From Aulostomus chinensis (lineage: Eukaryota > Chordata > Actinopteri > Syngnathiformes > Aulostomidae), in NCBI GenBank assembly GCA_037954235.1, contig JBBMOA010000018.1, forward strand, positions 1,424,001-1,488,000: a stretch of DNA of 64,000 bases. The letters run 5' to 3'. This document shows, piece by piece, positions 1-11,918 of this stretch. The first letter of the stretch is position 1, and every line of letters begins with the position of its first letter. The notes under the pieces were generated by a model. It did no database searches, was not told the origin of the DNA, and saw only the letters and a program-made list of their open reading frames with translations. The position numbers and the translations under genes were made by a program.

Positions 1-390
1 TCATGAAGTACTACAGAGTATCCCAGCAGTACACAGTCATGAAGTACTACAGAGTATCCCAGCAGTACACAGTCATGAAGTACTACAGAGTATCCCAGCA
101 GTACACAGTCATGAAGTACTACAGAGTATCCCAGCAGTCCACAGTCATGAAGTACTACAGAGTATCCCAGCAGTCCACAGTCATGAAGTACTACAGAGTA
201 TCCCAGCAGTACACAGTCATGAAGTACTACAGAGTATCCCAGCAGTACACAGTCATGAGGTACTACAGAGTATCCCAGCAGTCCACAGTCATGAAGTACT
301 ACAGAGTATCCCAGCAGTACACAGTCATGAAGTACTACAGAGTATCCCAGCAGTACACAGTCATGAAGTACTACAGAGTATCCCAGCAGC
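1..390. repeat. 36-bp minisatellite, about 11 copies, cut by window edge
   Basis: Eleven near-identical tandem units of 36 bp run from the left edge to about position 390, where the array breaks into unique sequence. Units begin TCATGAAGTACTACAGAG. The main variation is TAC versus TCC in the second half of the unit, plus one AAG-to-AGG change in the eighth unit. Because 36 is a multiple of three and no frame of the unit has a stop, the array stays open and gives a spurious 148-residue reading frame of a 12-residue repeat. Nothing suggests it is translated. It lies inside the first coding intron of the shisa gene. True copy number is unknown because the array continues off the window. Confidence 0.95.
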
Positions 391-2078
391 CTCCTCCAGT
401 AAACCCGGGAGAGGAAAACCTAAAGGTCTCATCCTTCAAATGTTCTTGACATTCCAATCAGCTCTGCTCGTCCCTCACTATTATTCCCAGCGAGTGGATA
501 ATGTTTGATTGAAAAGAGAAAACGGCTGAGTCAAATTGACGATATCTTTTTTATCGTGTGAATTGCGTGTTTGAGTTGTGTGTAAGGACAGCAGCACCCC
601 TGGTGTTCACGGCACGCAGCAGGTCCTCCCCTGAATGTTGTTGTATAATCAGTAATTCAATTTGTCCCGTATCTCGTCTACCTGTGCTGAAGCAGCGCCG
701 CAATTTAGAGTGCAGCCCCAACACAAAGCAGCAAAACAAGAAGCCTGCGCACAACCCGACGTTACGAAATTGTCTTGTCAATCTCTGGACAAGATGGAAT
801 AAAAGAGTGTAGAGAAGGAACAGAGCGTCCACACGGCCTGTTCTCCCTCCCTCCGTCTCTCCTTCTCGCCGTCTACAATAACAAGCGAGCTGTTAAATGC
901 TTCTTCCTCTGAGGAGCCACTTCAAAGTCAATAACATCACTCAGACCTTTGGGCCTCAGGAAGCCCAGATTGAACATCATTTCAAATTATGCGAAGGATT
1001 ATGAAAAGAAACACCTGGGACCGTTAGGCCTGGTCTTCATCTCGGTGAGGTTTCCTGGTGAAGCCGGAGCTTGTTTCGTTCTATCTGGCCCAGAGGAGGA
1101 ATGCCAACTTATTATTGATGCCCTCCAACCTGCTCTATTAACCTGGGACCTTGCAAATATTCAGAAAAAATCCAAAGAAACGGATTAACATATCTGAGTC
1201 TACGACGGCGTCGGATCTATGGAGATGACGCGGTGGAGAATATCTGCGTGATGTCAGGATGAAATGCTGATGATTCATATCTCGGTGCGCTCCAAGGCCG
1301 GCGCGGCTGAGCTCTGGATGCTGACCGGGATGTAAAGTGCTCCCGTGTGGCCTCTCGTTAACCCTGGAAAGGCTCCTCAAAGTTGCTTTACCTGCGGGAC
1401 ACCTCCAGAACACGATCATGCTTCCAGGAAGAGTAACCTGCCATCGAGTTAGCGAGGGAATCATGTATTAAACACATATCATTACCTTCTATTACGATTA
1501 ATATCACATCCCAATCCTTCAGGACTGGGCTGTGGCTGGAGGTCGGACAAATGCACTCGTTATGTACGAAGGTCCCTCGCTGTTTGAGGACACGTTCGTC
1601 CACATACGCTTGGCGTGTCTTCCAGGACGAAACCTCTTCATATCAACAAGAAGAAGCAATACAAGAAAATCACCGATCAGTATTGTTTTTTTAAATACGC
1701 GTTTCATGGTTTCACTGAGTTCACGTTGTTTTTCTCTCAAAAAGCTGTAATTTGTTTATCTGGCTCGATTTCATGAATTGGTAAAGATGTTGGTGAATCC
1801 AGAATTCAGAAGCTGGCGACTGAAGATGAACAACAGCAGAACAGAGGCATCATCCAGTATTTCGTCCACGTCTTCGTAACCAGCCGTCTGCTCAGTGCTC
1901 GCCACAAACAAGCTCACTAAGGCAGTCCGGTGCTCCTGCTGGTCCAGTGACTCCTGACTGCAGTGAGTCCTGACGCGCGTTCCAGGTCTTACAGGGATCG
2001 TCTCTGGGACTATTTCGCTGTCAGGTGCAACAATTATCCGAGGCTGTCATAGCTGAGTGGGAGCAGCAAGCAACACCC

Positions 2079-2089
2079 CACCACCACCA

Positions 2090-2153
<64 letters not shown>

Positions 2154-2187
2154 GCGCGCACGCGCGCGCACACTCACGCCCCCCCCC
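2079..2187. repeat. Composite (CAC)n-(CA)n-(CG)n microsatellite with C9 tail
   Basis: A short CAC run leads into about 30 CA dinucleotides, then two blocks of CG repeats separated by CA, and finally a nine-base C tract. The alternating purine-pyrimidine run with CG at its end is the classic composition of Z-DNA-prone sequence. A His/Thr-rich 71-residue reading frame across it is an artefact of the repeat. Confidence 0.95.
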
Positions 2188-4107
2188 TGCTGCAGAGAGG
2201 CTTTTCATGTCCGTGGTTTAGATTACATGTTCAGCTCTGATGTACGGTTGATGACCGTCTCCTCCCCCTGGCAGACGGAGACGTCCAGACTCCTCACCCT
2301 CAGAAACGTGACGCTATCATTTCTCTGAAATTTCTCCACAGTTTGGCCTCGAGTCATTTTATAGTTCTGAATGTTTTAAAACCGAAATGAACCCAGTTGA
2401 GTGTCCCGCTGAGACGATCTCATTCTCTGGCTGAGAAGTGTGGAAGACATTTGTCACCTATTTTCACAGCATCATAGAAACTTTAGAGCACAAAATGAGA
2501 GAGAAGAACATGAGCTCCAGGAAATGGAAAAGTGCTAATGTTCCTCGCGCTAGGACCGTTCTGGAGAGCTGCTGCCCACACCAGAGGACACACTTCATCG
2601 GCATCGCATCTCAGCAGAATATCTGGAGTGGAACACTGAGAAATGAGTCCACGTCATCCGGCTGATATTCTGAGTTCAGCCCCAGACATCAGTCGTCGCC
2701 ACATGCCGTCAGCCTGCTCCTGCACTCCGCTTGTTTGGGAATATTTAAGTTTATTCATGCTTAGACATAAATCTTGAAGAGCAGAGATGAGAGCGACGTT
2801 TGATAGAACCTGTTTAATTGTCTTTTAAATATCTGCAAATGTACTTTACCTCCATCACAAAACAGTTTTTAAAAAATTATATCAATTAAGTTAAAAATGT
2901 TCAAATGCTCTTGAAGCTGTATTTCTCGAAGCAAACGTAAATAAAACAAATACTCTCTAAGAAGTGAAAGTTACTGCAGCGAAAGAGATTGAGCATGTAT
3001 GAATATGGAAAGGCGTAAACCGCCTGAGTCACATCTCCTCTGGAGAGCGACTCGGCAGTTTGGACGTCTCCATTCATAAACCTTCACGCCTGCATTGTGA
3101 CGTCCTGCTTTGTTTGCTGCTGTGACACAGGTTCTCCTGTTCAGACATCTTTTCTGTGGGCGTCGCATGTTATGAACAAAAGAACAGTGCGTGGCTCAGC
3201 GAGTCACTCAGAGGAAGTTAGCTGTCGAAAACTTCAGCCTACGCCGACTGTGTTAGGTACGAAGAAGCAGACAGAAACGGGAGAGCAAGTCCCACTGCAG
3301 CTCAAACACAAACAAGGGCATTTGAGCCCAATTAAAAGTTTCTGTAGCTTCAGTTGTTTTGAGTATTAAATCCTGATAAATCACCAGTTCTGGTTACAGA
3401 GCGATCAGCTGCGTCCCTGCCGGTGATCAGGGCCGCACCGACACACTGGAGCTCTTTAGGGGCAAAAATGAGCTGCTTCATCATTTTCAAGGAGACTAAA
3501 CTCGCTTCAGTTTTTCTGAAAATCATCAAATGCTCCATTTGAGCCTCTTTGTTGCCCAGTGAATGAAAATACACCCAAAAAACACGAGGCAGGTGCTGCT
3601 GATCATCAAGTGGTGACCGTAGTCATGGTCTTTCTTTACAAATCGGCCACACAGTGACGGCTTCAGGGTCCCTAAAGATTTGAGGCCCTCGTTTCTCAAA
3701 ACAGCTCACAAAATAACGAGGCAGTGGGAGGGACGCTGATTTTTGCCCTCCAAAGTTCATTGTGCTCAAACATTTCTATTCTTCCATGTTCTTACAATGT
3801 GGGGGAGGAAGTGTTGAGATATGTAGCATATCTCAGAGTTCATGTCACCATTGGTGGTGTGAAATCATTGCAAGGTCACGCCAGTCACATTATCGTACGC
3901 TGCTATAATCAATACACAATAAGGAACCTTCCCCGAGAGCCTCTCTGTAGTCTCGCCCCCTTGAACCTCTCAACACCTGATTGAGATCCACCTGATTTAC
4001 CTGATAAGAAGCTGACAACGACAGTTACAAAGTTTCCCAGCCTGTAACTCATAGCAACCAGAGAGGAATGATTGATTGGATGATCGGAGACGTGTGGACA
4101 AGACGCT

Positions 4108-4121
4108 CCACTAGGTGGCGG
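4108..4121 (+). promoter_or_regulatory. CTCF-like motif in intron
   Basis: CCACTAGGTGGCGG matches all twelve positions of the widely used CTCF core CCASYAGRKGGC. It is a single motif match, so occupancy is inference only; chance matches occur at this length. Confidence 0.3.
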
Positions 4122-6184
4122 CCTTGCTACACAAGCTAATGAATGAAGCGGGACTTCGTAGGTTAATGATGATGCTTGTCAAGTAGCTGCTAGTTGTGTC
4201 TATGCATGTTGCCATCTTTGAAAACCTCATGAATTTGATGTATGTATGCTGTGGTTTATATCTTCAAGTTCATGTCCAAGTCTAACTGCTGGCGTCTAAC
4301 AGGTTTCATTGTCTGGTGCCGCCCACAGGCACCTGGAGACTTGGCTGCCAGCAGTCAGGGTTTTGTGATTCAAGCTGGTGATGAAGCAGGTGATCCCAGC
4401 GCTCGTGCTCAGGTAGCTGTTAAAACTTGTCATTCTACTGCAGAAAGAAGCAGCTCACATCCTGCAAACCACTCCCCTGACATATTCCTTCCACTTTTGG
4501 GGGCTGTGGTGGAGAGACGGGTAGAGGCAGGGTGACATGGGTCTGAAACATAACACTGTTGAATCTGGGACACCATACTAGGGCACTTAGCAAACGAGCT
4601 GATCCCTGGAGCAGGGATCTGGAGACCGGATAAAAGTAGGAGGAACGGCATTGCAAGACAGAATTATCTGTGGACAAAAAGCTTGCGTCTCCTGCAGAAG
4701 ATGATAATTTGCCTCTCAATTTTGAGCCAGTGCTGAGTCGGCTTAGGGGACAACAGCCTGAAGGGGCGAGCAGGCCTTGCATTTAATCTGCTGTGCGTTT
4801 GCCTCGTATGTTAAGGAAGATTGACAGAAAAGCTTAAGGATCACTGCCCGTCCATCTTGTTCAGCGGCTGTCAATCAAAGGATGTTGCTTCAGATGAAGC
4901 TAAGAGGGGTCTACACCATGGAAGTGAGATTTGTCGAGACAAGCTGTAGAGTTCCAGCTTTAGCCATCGTACTTATACCTACGGAGATTAATGCACCATC
5001 ATATGTATCACATGATCGAGAGCCAGGAGGGAGACGTTTGCAGTCGTTCTCATTTGTCTGTTTTTCTGCTTGAACTTAACCACGGTGACATCACAAGTGT
5101 TGCTTGCTCCTCCCCCAGAGAGTCGGACCTCCAGCTCCACCCTTGAGCGTTGATAATGAAGCTTCCCCTAACAGGGGAACTCTCGTCTGCTGCAACTGAA
5201 TGGAATGGAACTCTCGATAAAGGAGGGTAATTTGGGTATTTTGTGGCACGTGAAGGCGTGTAGTGTAGAACTGCTCGTGTACTTCATCGCTGTCTCAAGC
5301 CGCTTGGCTCAAAATGGCCGCCGTTCACTCACGCAAACTCATACTAGGGTGCGTCGGGATGAAGGATCCACCAGATGGATCCCTCATGTCAACCACTGGA
5401 CATCAAGAAGCCTTCAAAACACTGATGACTCGAGAGCGGCGTGTTTTTCATTCGCTCGCAAGCTAACGTTTTTGATCACTGCTCATAAATGTCATGATGT
5501 GAGTAGATTGCGTTCGATGAGATGAAACATTTGGAAACTCAAATGCCCCAAACTTTTATTTGGAAGTTAAAAACATTGAACTGCGAATTAGTCTCCTGAT
5601 TGTGGCTCGTGTCACATGACCGGCTCTGCAGCTCCAGGAGGCGGAGCTTAAGTGTTGCATTCTGCAGTGAGCAGCCTCTCGATGTATTGCATTTCCCACT
5701 GAGAGGGAAACAACGTTTGGCATTCAGCTCAAGTAGGTTTATGAAGGTGTTCCACCTGCATGTTCCTTCCTGGCCTGCATGAGACGGTGAACACGCCAGC
5801 AAGGACGCGGAACCTCTGAAGACGAGCGTCTGTGAGCGAGGTTGAGGAGGCGTGTTGATGGCTGATGTTGCCGGATGCTCGTAGGGTTTTTGCATCATAA
5901 GTTCACATCTTTGTGTTAAGAGCATACAAAGGAGAGGATGTTGTGAAGTCAGAGCGCCGCAGGGCAGCGTCACCTACCGTGGTTCGATGGCTTGCTGTGA
6001 ACGGGGGTGTAATGATTCTTGGAGGTTCTGACCGGCGTCTCGTCTTTGGGCGACCCATCGATCGCTGCGATGTTTTCATGCTCATACTGAGAAATTGGAA
6101 CTGGTCCTTGTTGCCTCAGAATGTCTGCCAGGGCTCTGAAAGGAAATCACACAAATGTTTCTTTATTTCTGGTCCACTCCCTGA

Positions 6185-6390
6185 AAGGTCTTCCTAATTT
6201 ATTTAGCCGCAGCTTCAATTTGAATCATAGAGGTCTGCGGCGAGACAGAGAGGAAATCCTAATTACATTCAGAGCCACAGGGGAGTTAGATTTTCAATGG
6301 CAGGGTGCACAAGGTGCAGAGGAGCCGTGTTATTTGTGCTGGACTGCAGCTCAAAGCTCATTTATTAAGAGTTAAGCCAGTCTCTGTCCT
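6185..6390. promoter_or_regulatory. Possible conserved non-coding element in intron
   Basis: This AT-rich but non-repetitive stretch contains several homeodomain-type cores (CTAATTTA, CTAATTACA, TTTATTAAG) and looks like vertebrate conserved non-coding sequence. The call is by eye only; no alignment was possible. Confidence 0.2.
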
Positions 6391-8701
6391 TTGAAGCCAC
6401 AAGATAAAAGCGATATTTCACCAATACCAATTCCAGCTTTGGGCCTGGTGTCGGCGTGTGAGATGAAGTGCTGCCGGTGCTGTGTTTTCTTGAAGGAAAT
6501 GAAAGGGCAGTTAAACTGTGTCAATGTCGACCTAAAGCAGCCATGCCGTCCACTTTTCCATAACTCTGTGACTTTGGGAGATACACGGTGTATTAATAGC
6601 ATTTCCCTTCCAGGATGGGCACACTTATTTAAGCTGGAGCTTTTCTGCACACAGAGGCGACCTGGTTTTGTATTGTCCCAGTTGGCTGCCACGTCGGGTG
6701 CAGCAGCAGCTCCACGAGTGTACAGGAGCTGATCTGACTTCTAACGTGTGTTTCATGCTAAAGTCACTTGCAGGATTGTTGTCTTGTTTCGTGGAAACTG
6801 CAGAACTTTTGTTGTGGATTGTTTGATGCGTCAGAGCCGGAGTCTGAGGCACTGAAGAGTTTAAGAGTTCAGAATCTCATGATTGCTGTGTGGCAGTAAA
6901 GAACCTGATCCCTGGTTCCACGAGTCCAGGTGGGGGGAGGTTGACCAGAGACGGTTTCCACTACACGGACCTTTACTCTGCCCAAGCGTCGTAGAACTTT
7001 CTTTTCTAACATCTGATGCTACGTACTTGAAGAAGTCGTCGTCGTCGGTGAAAAATGATAAACTACAGTTTTCTGATCTCCTAAGCACAAACCGCCGCTC
7101 ACGCTGTTGCTTTGTTGGTTTAATGAGTCCAACACGAAGGGGTCCTAATTACAGGTGGGACAAAAATATCCATATTGGACAAATAAAATATGAATATTTT
7201 TATGACAACAGCTGCTGTTTCAAGCTGGGTGCCCTCCTCATTGTCACGTGCTCACGAGGCTGGAAACTCAAACTCTGCTCGTTGTTGGATGTTGTTTGTC
7301 AAATTTCTTGATGGCACCACAACACGCATCCCGGCTTCCTGCTGTAGACGCTTATTTCCTCTTCAGTCACACAGATTTTTGCCTCATTCGATTCTCCCAA
7401 CTGTAGAATATTTTGTGTCATAGTCGTTCTGCGTGTGCCCTGCTGAGAAGGAGGTTGTTTCAGTGGATCCCGAATGAAGACATGAGGCAGCTCTCTGAGG
7501 GACGTGGACGTCCCCCAGCTCCTCTGAGACTTCAGAGATGACGAGTGTCTCCCATCCTCGTGTTTCTCTGGGTAGGATTTGTTTATTGTCACCGGCCATC
7601 CGGCACGTTCAGCTGGTGTAATGACGTCGACCTCCCAAGCTGGCAGCAGGCATTCACGTTGACAGCCGTGACCAAAACGAAGGAGTGGAACATGGGATTA
7701 GCTTTATATTTGGCCGCGGTCTCGGCCCAAAAAAGTGGAGCTTCTCTGTTAATTTCCGGTGCTTCTCTGAAGTGATTTAGACTCCAGCCTCTGTGACTGA
7801 GGGAGGACTGTGAGCTGAATACTGAGCTGCTGGCAGACCTTTGCTGTTTGGTCTGTGACCTTCACTGAAACACAAGAAATGCAGAGCGAGAGCTAAAGCC
7901 AGTGGGTTGAAGCGGCCGTATTGATCTCATTCTGCACAGCAAACTGAGATGCCGTTTATGCCGGCCGGCTGGTGTGAATGATGCTTTGTTCTCTGGTTGC
8001 AGAACCCAGAGTTAAAAGGCAAAACAATTTGGAAAATAACAGCAGCAACTGAAAGTTCAGGGAAATGTACGACTGGAGTTTGTAACAGATTCCAACTGGT
8101 GAACTGGTACCAGTCAGCACGTCGCCCAGTGTTCGTCTCAGTCACAGAGAAACGTCTGATGACAGCACGAGGACACCGCGTAGCGCCGGGTCGACTTTGT
8201 TCCCTTCGCCCGCTGGATCTATCAAGTCAGTGCCGAGCCTTTTGTTGAAGTGCTCCACTCTCACATTGTCACTGAGCAGAATCAATGCTGAGTCTCAGCA
8301 GCAGCACCTTCTGTGACATCACAGCTCTGATGCAACAGGCTCCGCCCCCAAAGTGACACAGCAGGTGAATATTTAAAGTGATTACTTTACACTTGTGTCG
8401 TCTACAAATATGCGCAGTAACAACGACCTCTAAACTCTGCACGACACGGCTGCGAAACACCATCACCATGGAAACATTGTCAGTAGAAAGTAGAGAGAGA
8501 AGGTAGAGAGAGGAAATCCAGTCAGGATCCCTTTGGTCACGTGACACGACGAACACGTTTATTTTATAATTGTTGACGTTGTGCGTTTACATGCACAGTC
8601 CAGCTTACAGCTGTAGCTTGATTTGGTCGTCCACCATCCAAGAATGGACCAGGTTCTGGACAGGTTCAGGGACAGAACTCACGCAGCAGCGAAACTGTTG
8701 C

Positions 8702-9469
8702 TGTGTCCCAAATCGCATACTTCCATAACGAGTACTTCAAATTTTCAACCTGAGTATACTCATCATACTGTGTACTCAATCCCGCAGCGTGCGAGTTTGG
8801 AGGGTGCAGTACTGGCCCAAATCGTATACCGCCGCACGGCGCACTCACCGGAAATGATGACGCCATGTCTTCTTCATCTACGCCGATTTGTGACTGGCTA
8901 GCACCGCATCAGCATCAGCATCAGCATCAGCATCAGCATCAGCATCAGCATCAGCATCAGCTAATTACCGCCACCTTTCGCCTGTGCTTGTTTGTCAATT
9001 ACTGAAGCAGTAAAACAGTAAAATGAACGGTCATCATGCGCTGTTATGCCGCAATTGGCGCCGACAACGCGATGTCCTCCTTCTATTGGCTGAAGGTCAA
9101 CGGTGTGTGGAGTTTATCTGTGGGATCTCGTCAGTAAAACATGTTGGTGACAAGTCGTTTTAGTTTTCAAACCCGTGTCCACACAGAATTTCAAACTTGT
9201 CCTCATTATTTAATGTAAAGATGACTCTGTACAAATCGGTGTGGACCGACTCTCACCACAGCTGCCCACCACCATTTTTATCGATGAAACGAGTGCAGCG
9301 AGTGTCCACCGTCACATACTTTATCTTGACCGATTTAAGTACAGCATCCGGGTACTTTTACATGCTCAATTTTGGCGTACTGTCACTACTTTGTTCCATT
9401 TTGAGTTGAGTACACTCAGAATTCTAAGAGTTCTAATTCGAAGTATGGAAGGATGGGATTTGGGACACT
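8702..9469. mobile_element. MITE-like non-autonomous DNA transposon
   Basis: The element is bounded by inverted ends. The left end carries GTGTCCCAAATC at 8703-8714 and the right end carries the exact complement GATTTGGGACAC at 9457-9468. Similarity continues inward (GCATACTTCCATA against CCATCCTTCCATAC), giving imperfect terminal inverted repeats of about 26 bp. Inside are repeated TACTC and GAGTAC motifs near both ends but no transposase frame, so it is non-autonomous. Elements with TGTCCCAAAT ends are common in fish genomes. I cannot assign hAT or PIF-Harbinger because no clear target-site duplication is visible. Confidence 0.65.
8906..8961. repeat. (GCATCA)n hexanucleotide microsatellite, about 9 units
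   Basis: Nine or so perfect GCATCA units lie within the MITE-like element, so the repeat probably expanded after insertion of the element or is shared by its family. Confidence 0.95.
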
Positions 9470-11300
9470 CAACACCATGAGTTTTTTTGGGCTGAAGTTC
9501 TGAATTGTGGTTCTCCGTCCGCTGGGTGCTGTTGAACCGGAAACTGCAGTCCTAAGTGTTTTATTGTTGTCTTGTTGTCTTCTGTGACCACAGAGGCATG
9601 ACGTCCTACTCTGCACCTGACTGTGCTGTGTGTGACTGGCGTGTTTGCGTGCTCTCATCACGTGTGTGTTGTCCCACAACATATTTAGTGAACCGTCTGT
9701 GTTACAGGAGCTGAAACTCTCCTGCCGTTGCGCTCCATGGTCACTGAGGCGTTCAAGTACAAACGAATAAATGAGTGTTGAAAAGAGGTCAAGTTTGACT
9801 AAATGATTCCGCCCACTGGTGAGAGGACAAAACTCTCAGCTCAGTCACTTGAGTCACCTGCAGTTATTCGTGTTGGACCGAGCCAAGGGGGGGTGGGGCG
9901 GTGAAGCATAGTTCCGCCTCGGCCATCCGACGCTGGTGCCTGCTGCTCCTGAACGTCACGATGGCTCACGTCTGAAGTCCCACTGACGACACTTATTGAG
10001 ACATTTATTGATTAAACGGGCTTCTTACTTCAGCCCTGACGCACGGCAGAAGACGGAAAAAAAGTAGTACGAGCAACATTCACTCTGACCTAGGTGGCGC
10101 TGATGGACGGTGGTCATTTGATGCTTGTTCAGGCAGAGTCAGCAATCAGAACCGGAGATGTCTGCTAACTGGGCCTCTGCGCCTGCTTGTCCCAGGAGGC
10201 GTCAGAACCTGAACACCGACCCAACCCAGACCTTCTGGATCTTTTGGACTCAACCAGGACCAGAGTGTTTCATGGTGTGAGGCTGTCAAATACGCAGCAG
10301 GATAAGACGAAGAGAAAAAAAAAAACCTCCAATAATGGAGGCCGTGAACAGAACCAGAGTCAGCAAGCGACTCTGCCTCGGCCCAGGGGCATCGTCATGG
10401 TTACGCACCTTTAAGACACAAAGCAGGTGAACAAAATCTCCCTGTTAGAGTGCAAAATCTCCTATCTGCTTCTCTCTGTTTTATGAAACAAAAGAACACC
10501 ACGACCCTGGTCATGACCGTCGGGGTGAAGCCGCAGCTTCCACGATGCTGTAGAAACGTGTTCAGCGTTGCTTCATCCTCTCAGCCTCAAACGGCTCCGG
10601 GGGCTGTTTTTATGTTGCTTTAACGCTCATTGAACAATTCAGAGAGCGGGCCTGGGCCGGCGCCTGGAGGATTGGAAACCTTGTCGTTGTGGACGAGATC
10701 GCGTTCAGCCTGATGAACGTGATCAGCGTTCATGGCATTTACTCTCTCCTTCTGGGCTTGGACGGACATAATATAGCGCCACGTCTTCCTCTGAGTCGCT
10801 GCACAACACAGTCATGACATTTTTTGACAGCGCGGCTCAGGGGAGGAGAGTAATGACATGTAGCAAAGGTCACCAGCCGGTTTGAACTCAGGATATTGAT
10901 GTGGTAAGTCATGTGTGAGTCACCGGGACGGCAGCTGGATCGCTCTGAGAATATTGGTGACATCTTCTCAGCAATAAACTCTCATGTTTGGTTTACACTC
11001 GAGTCTCAGGCAGCAGATGAAGTGTCTCCCAGACTGAGGACTCTTTTCACTGCATGAGGACCAGCGGATGCAGAGGAAGTGAATCACCAACTATGGGATC
11101 ATCTCTCCTTCTTCCCTCCACTCTGAAATGTCAGGACTTCTTCTCCTGTGAAGAGTTTTAGCCCCGGACTCATTGATTCTAAAGCACAACACTGACACAA
11201 ACTAATTTTCCACATTTTCTACACATTTGATGCGAAAAAGATTATTTTTGAGATCAACATAAGCAGCAGCTGCAGCCAAACTGCTCACATCACAGGAAGT

Positions 11301-11306
11301 CTCACC
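11301..11306 (-). other. Splice donor of the shisa coding exon
   Basis: On the minus strand the exon ends CACAG followed by GTGAG, a good donor. The codon is split after its second base (phase 2). Continuing the frame into the intron gives an immediate TGA, which agrees with this being an exon end. The protein stops at MNVH plus a split, probably Arg, codon, matching the conserved MNIHR-type segment of SHISA6 relatives. Confidence 0.85.
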
Positions 11307-11865
11307 TGTGCACGTTCATCTCCTGGGGGGGTTTGGTGGCTTTGTCATAAGCAACTTTAGCAGAAATCCCAATCGCGATGATGAGCGCTATGACCCCGCA
11401 CGTGATGTAGACCGTGGTGTTGGTCTGGTCCAGCTCCGGGTCGTACGTGTCACCCGTCGGTGCCGGGGAGGGGGGCTGCGTCTTGATCCAGTCCGGCGTG
11501 TTGTAGTTGGTGCAGGTCTTCTGCTCCAGCCGCTTCCCGCGGTCCGCGCAGCAGAAGCGGAGGAAGCAGCTGCCGCAGCAGAAGCGGTGGTCCGTGTTGT
11601 TGCAGGCGAACTCTTTGTCGTACTGGCCGCTCACGTCGTAGTAGCCCAGGCAGGTGTCGTGCTGGACCACCGAGGGAGCCTGGAGCTGCGTGATCCTCCC
11701 GGGCGCGGCCGCCGGCACCGCGGTGGTGCTGCCGTTGACCCCCTTCACCTTCGGCCTCCCCCGCGGAGGCGCTTTGCTCTTCTTGCTGGCGGTGCTCGCG
11801 GCGCTCAGGACGCTCAGCGGGTCCAAGTAGATGAGGAGCAGCAGGAGGTGCGTCACCCCCATCAT
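11306..11865 (-). CDS. shisa6: Shisa family protein (SHISA6-like), first coding exon, partial CDS
   Basis: This exon encodes about 187 residues of a type I membrane protein. SHISA6-type proteins are auxiliary subunits that bind AMPA glutamate receptors at synapses and slow their desensitisation (family knowledge). A hydrophobic signal peptide spans roughly residues 4-22, followed by a low-complexity Lys/Pro/Ala linker. The Shisa domain begins at CLGYYDVSGQYDKEF (C72) and shows the family cysteine pattern C72, C88, C96-C97, C100, C105-C106, C118 and the CTNY motif. A transmembrane helix covers about 152-169 (TVYITCGVIA onward), then a basic tail ends at the donor. N-glycosylation sequons lie near N44, N89 and N149. 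The YDVSGQYDKEF and VYITCGVIA segments point to SHISA6 rather than SHISA9; a SHISA7-type paralogue is the alternative. Start: tandem ATG codons at 11865/11862 directly precede the signal peptide. A GTG eight codons upstream keeps the frame open but is not a plausible start. Later exons lie outside the window. Confidence 0.9.
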
Positions 11866-11885
11866 CTCTGGGTCTCTGTGTCCTC

Positions 11886-11918
11886 TCACCGAGCGGAGCC
11901 TCCTGCGGGGGTCTTCAT
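11886..11918 (-). other. Second uORF, 10 codons, in shisa 5' UTR
   Basis: ATG at 11918 followed by nine further sense codons and TGA at 11886-11888. It is out of frame with the main ATG and ends 20 nt before it. Its start overlaps the stop of the preceding uORF as ATGA. Short spacing to the main start suggests reinitiation or leaky scanning would be needed. Confidence 0.5.

Larger units (their letters stand above)
1..11305 (-). other. First coding intron of the shisa gene (5' part; continues past left edge)
   Basis: Everything left of the splice donor at 11305 is inferred to be intron, because the next expected Shisa coding exon (the conserved cytoplasmic segment after the MNVHR-type motif) cannot be found on the minus strand down to position 1. 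A very long first coding intron is typical of this gene family. Contents: the 36-bp minisatellite at the edge, a CA/CG microsatellite near 2.1 kb, a CTCF-like site at 4.1 kb, a possible conserved non-coding block at 6.2 kb and a MITE-like element at 8.7-9.5 kb. In 389-2078, 2188-4100, 4122-6180, 6400-8700 and 9470-11300 I see only unique sequence with short chance ORFs. Confidence 0.7.

Noticed and set aside
3..449. 148-codon repeat protein at the left edge
   Set aside because: It is a translation of the 36-bp minisatellite, located in an intron.
2025..2240. His-rich ORF
   Set aside because: It comes from the CA/CAC microsatellite.
10089..10102. Third CTCF-like site (CCTAGGTGGCGCTG)
   Set aside because: Three of the twelve core positions at the 5' end do not fit.
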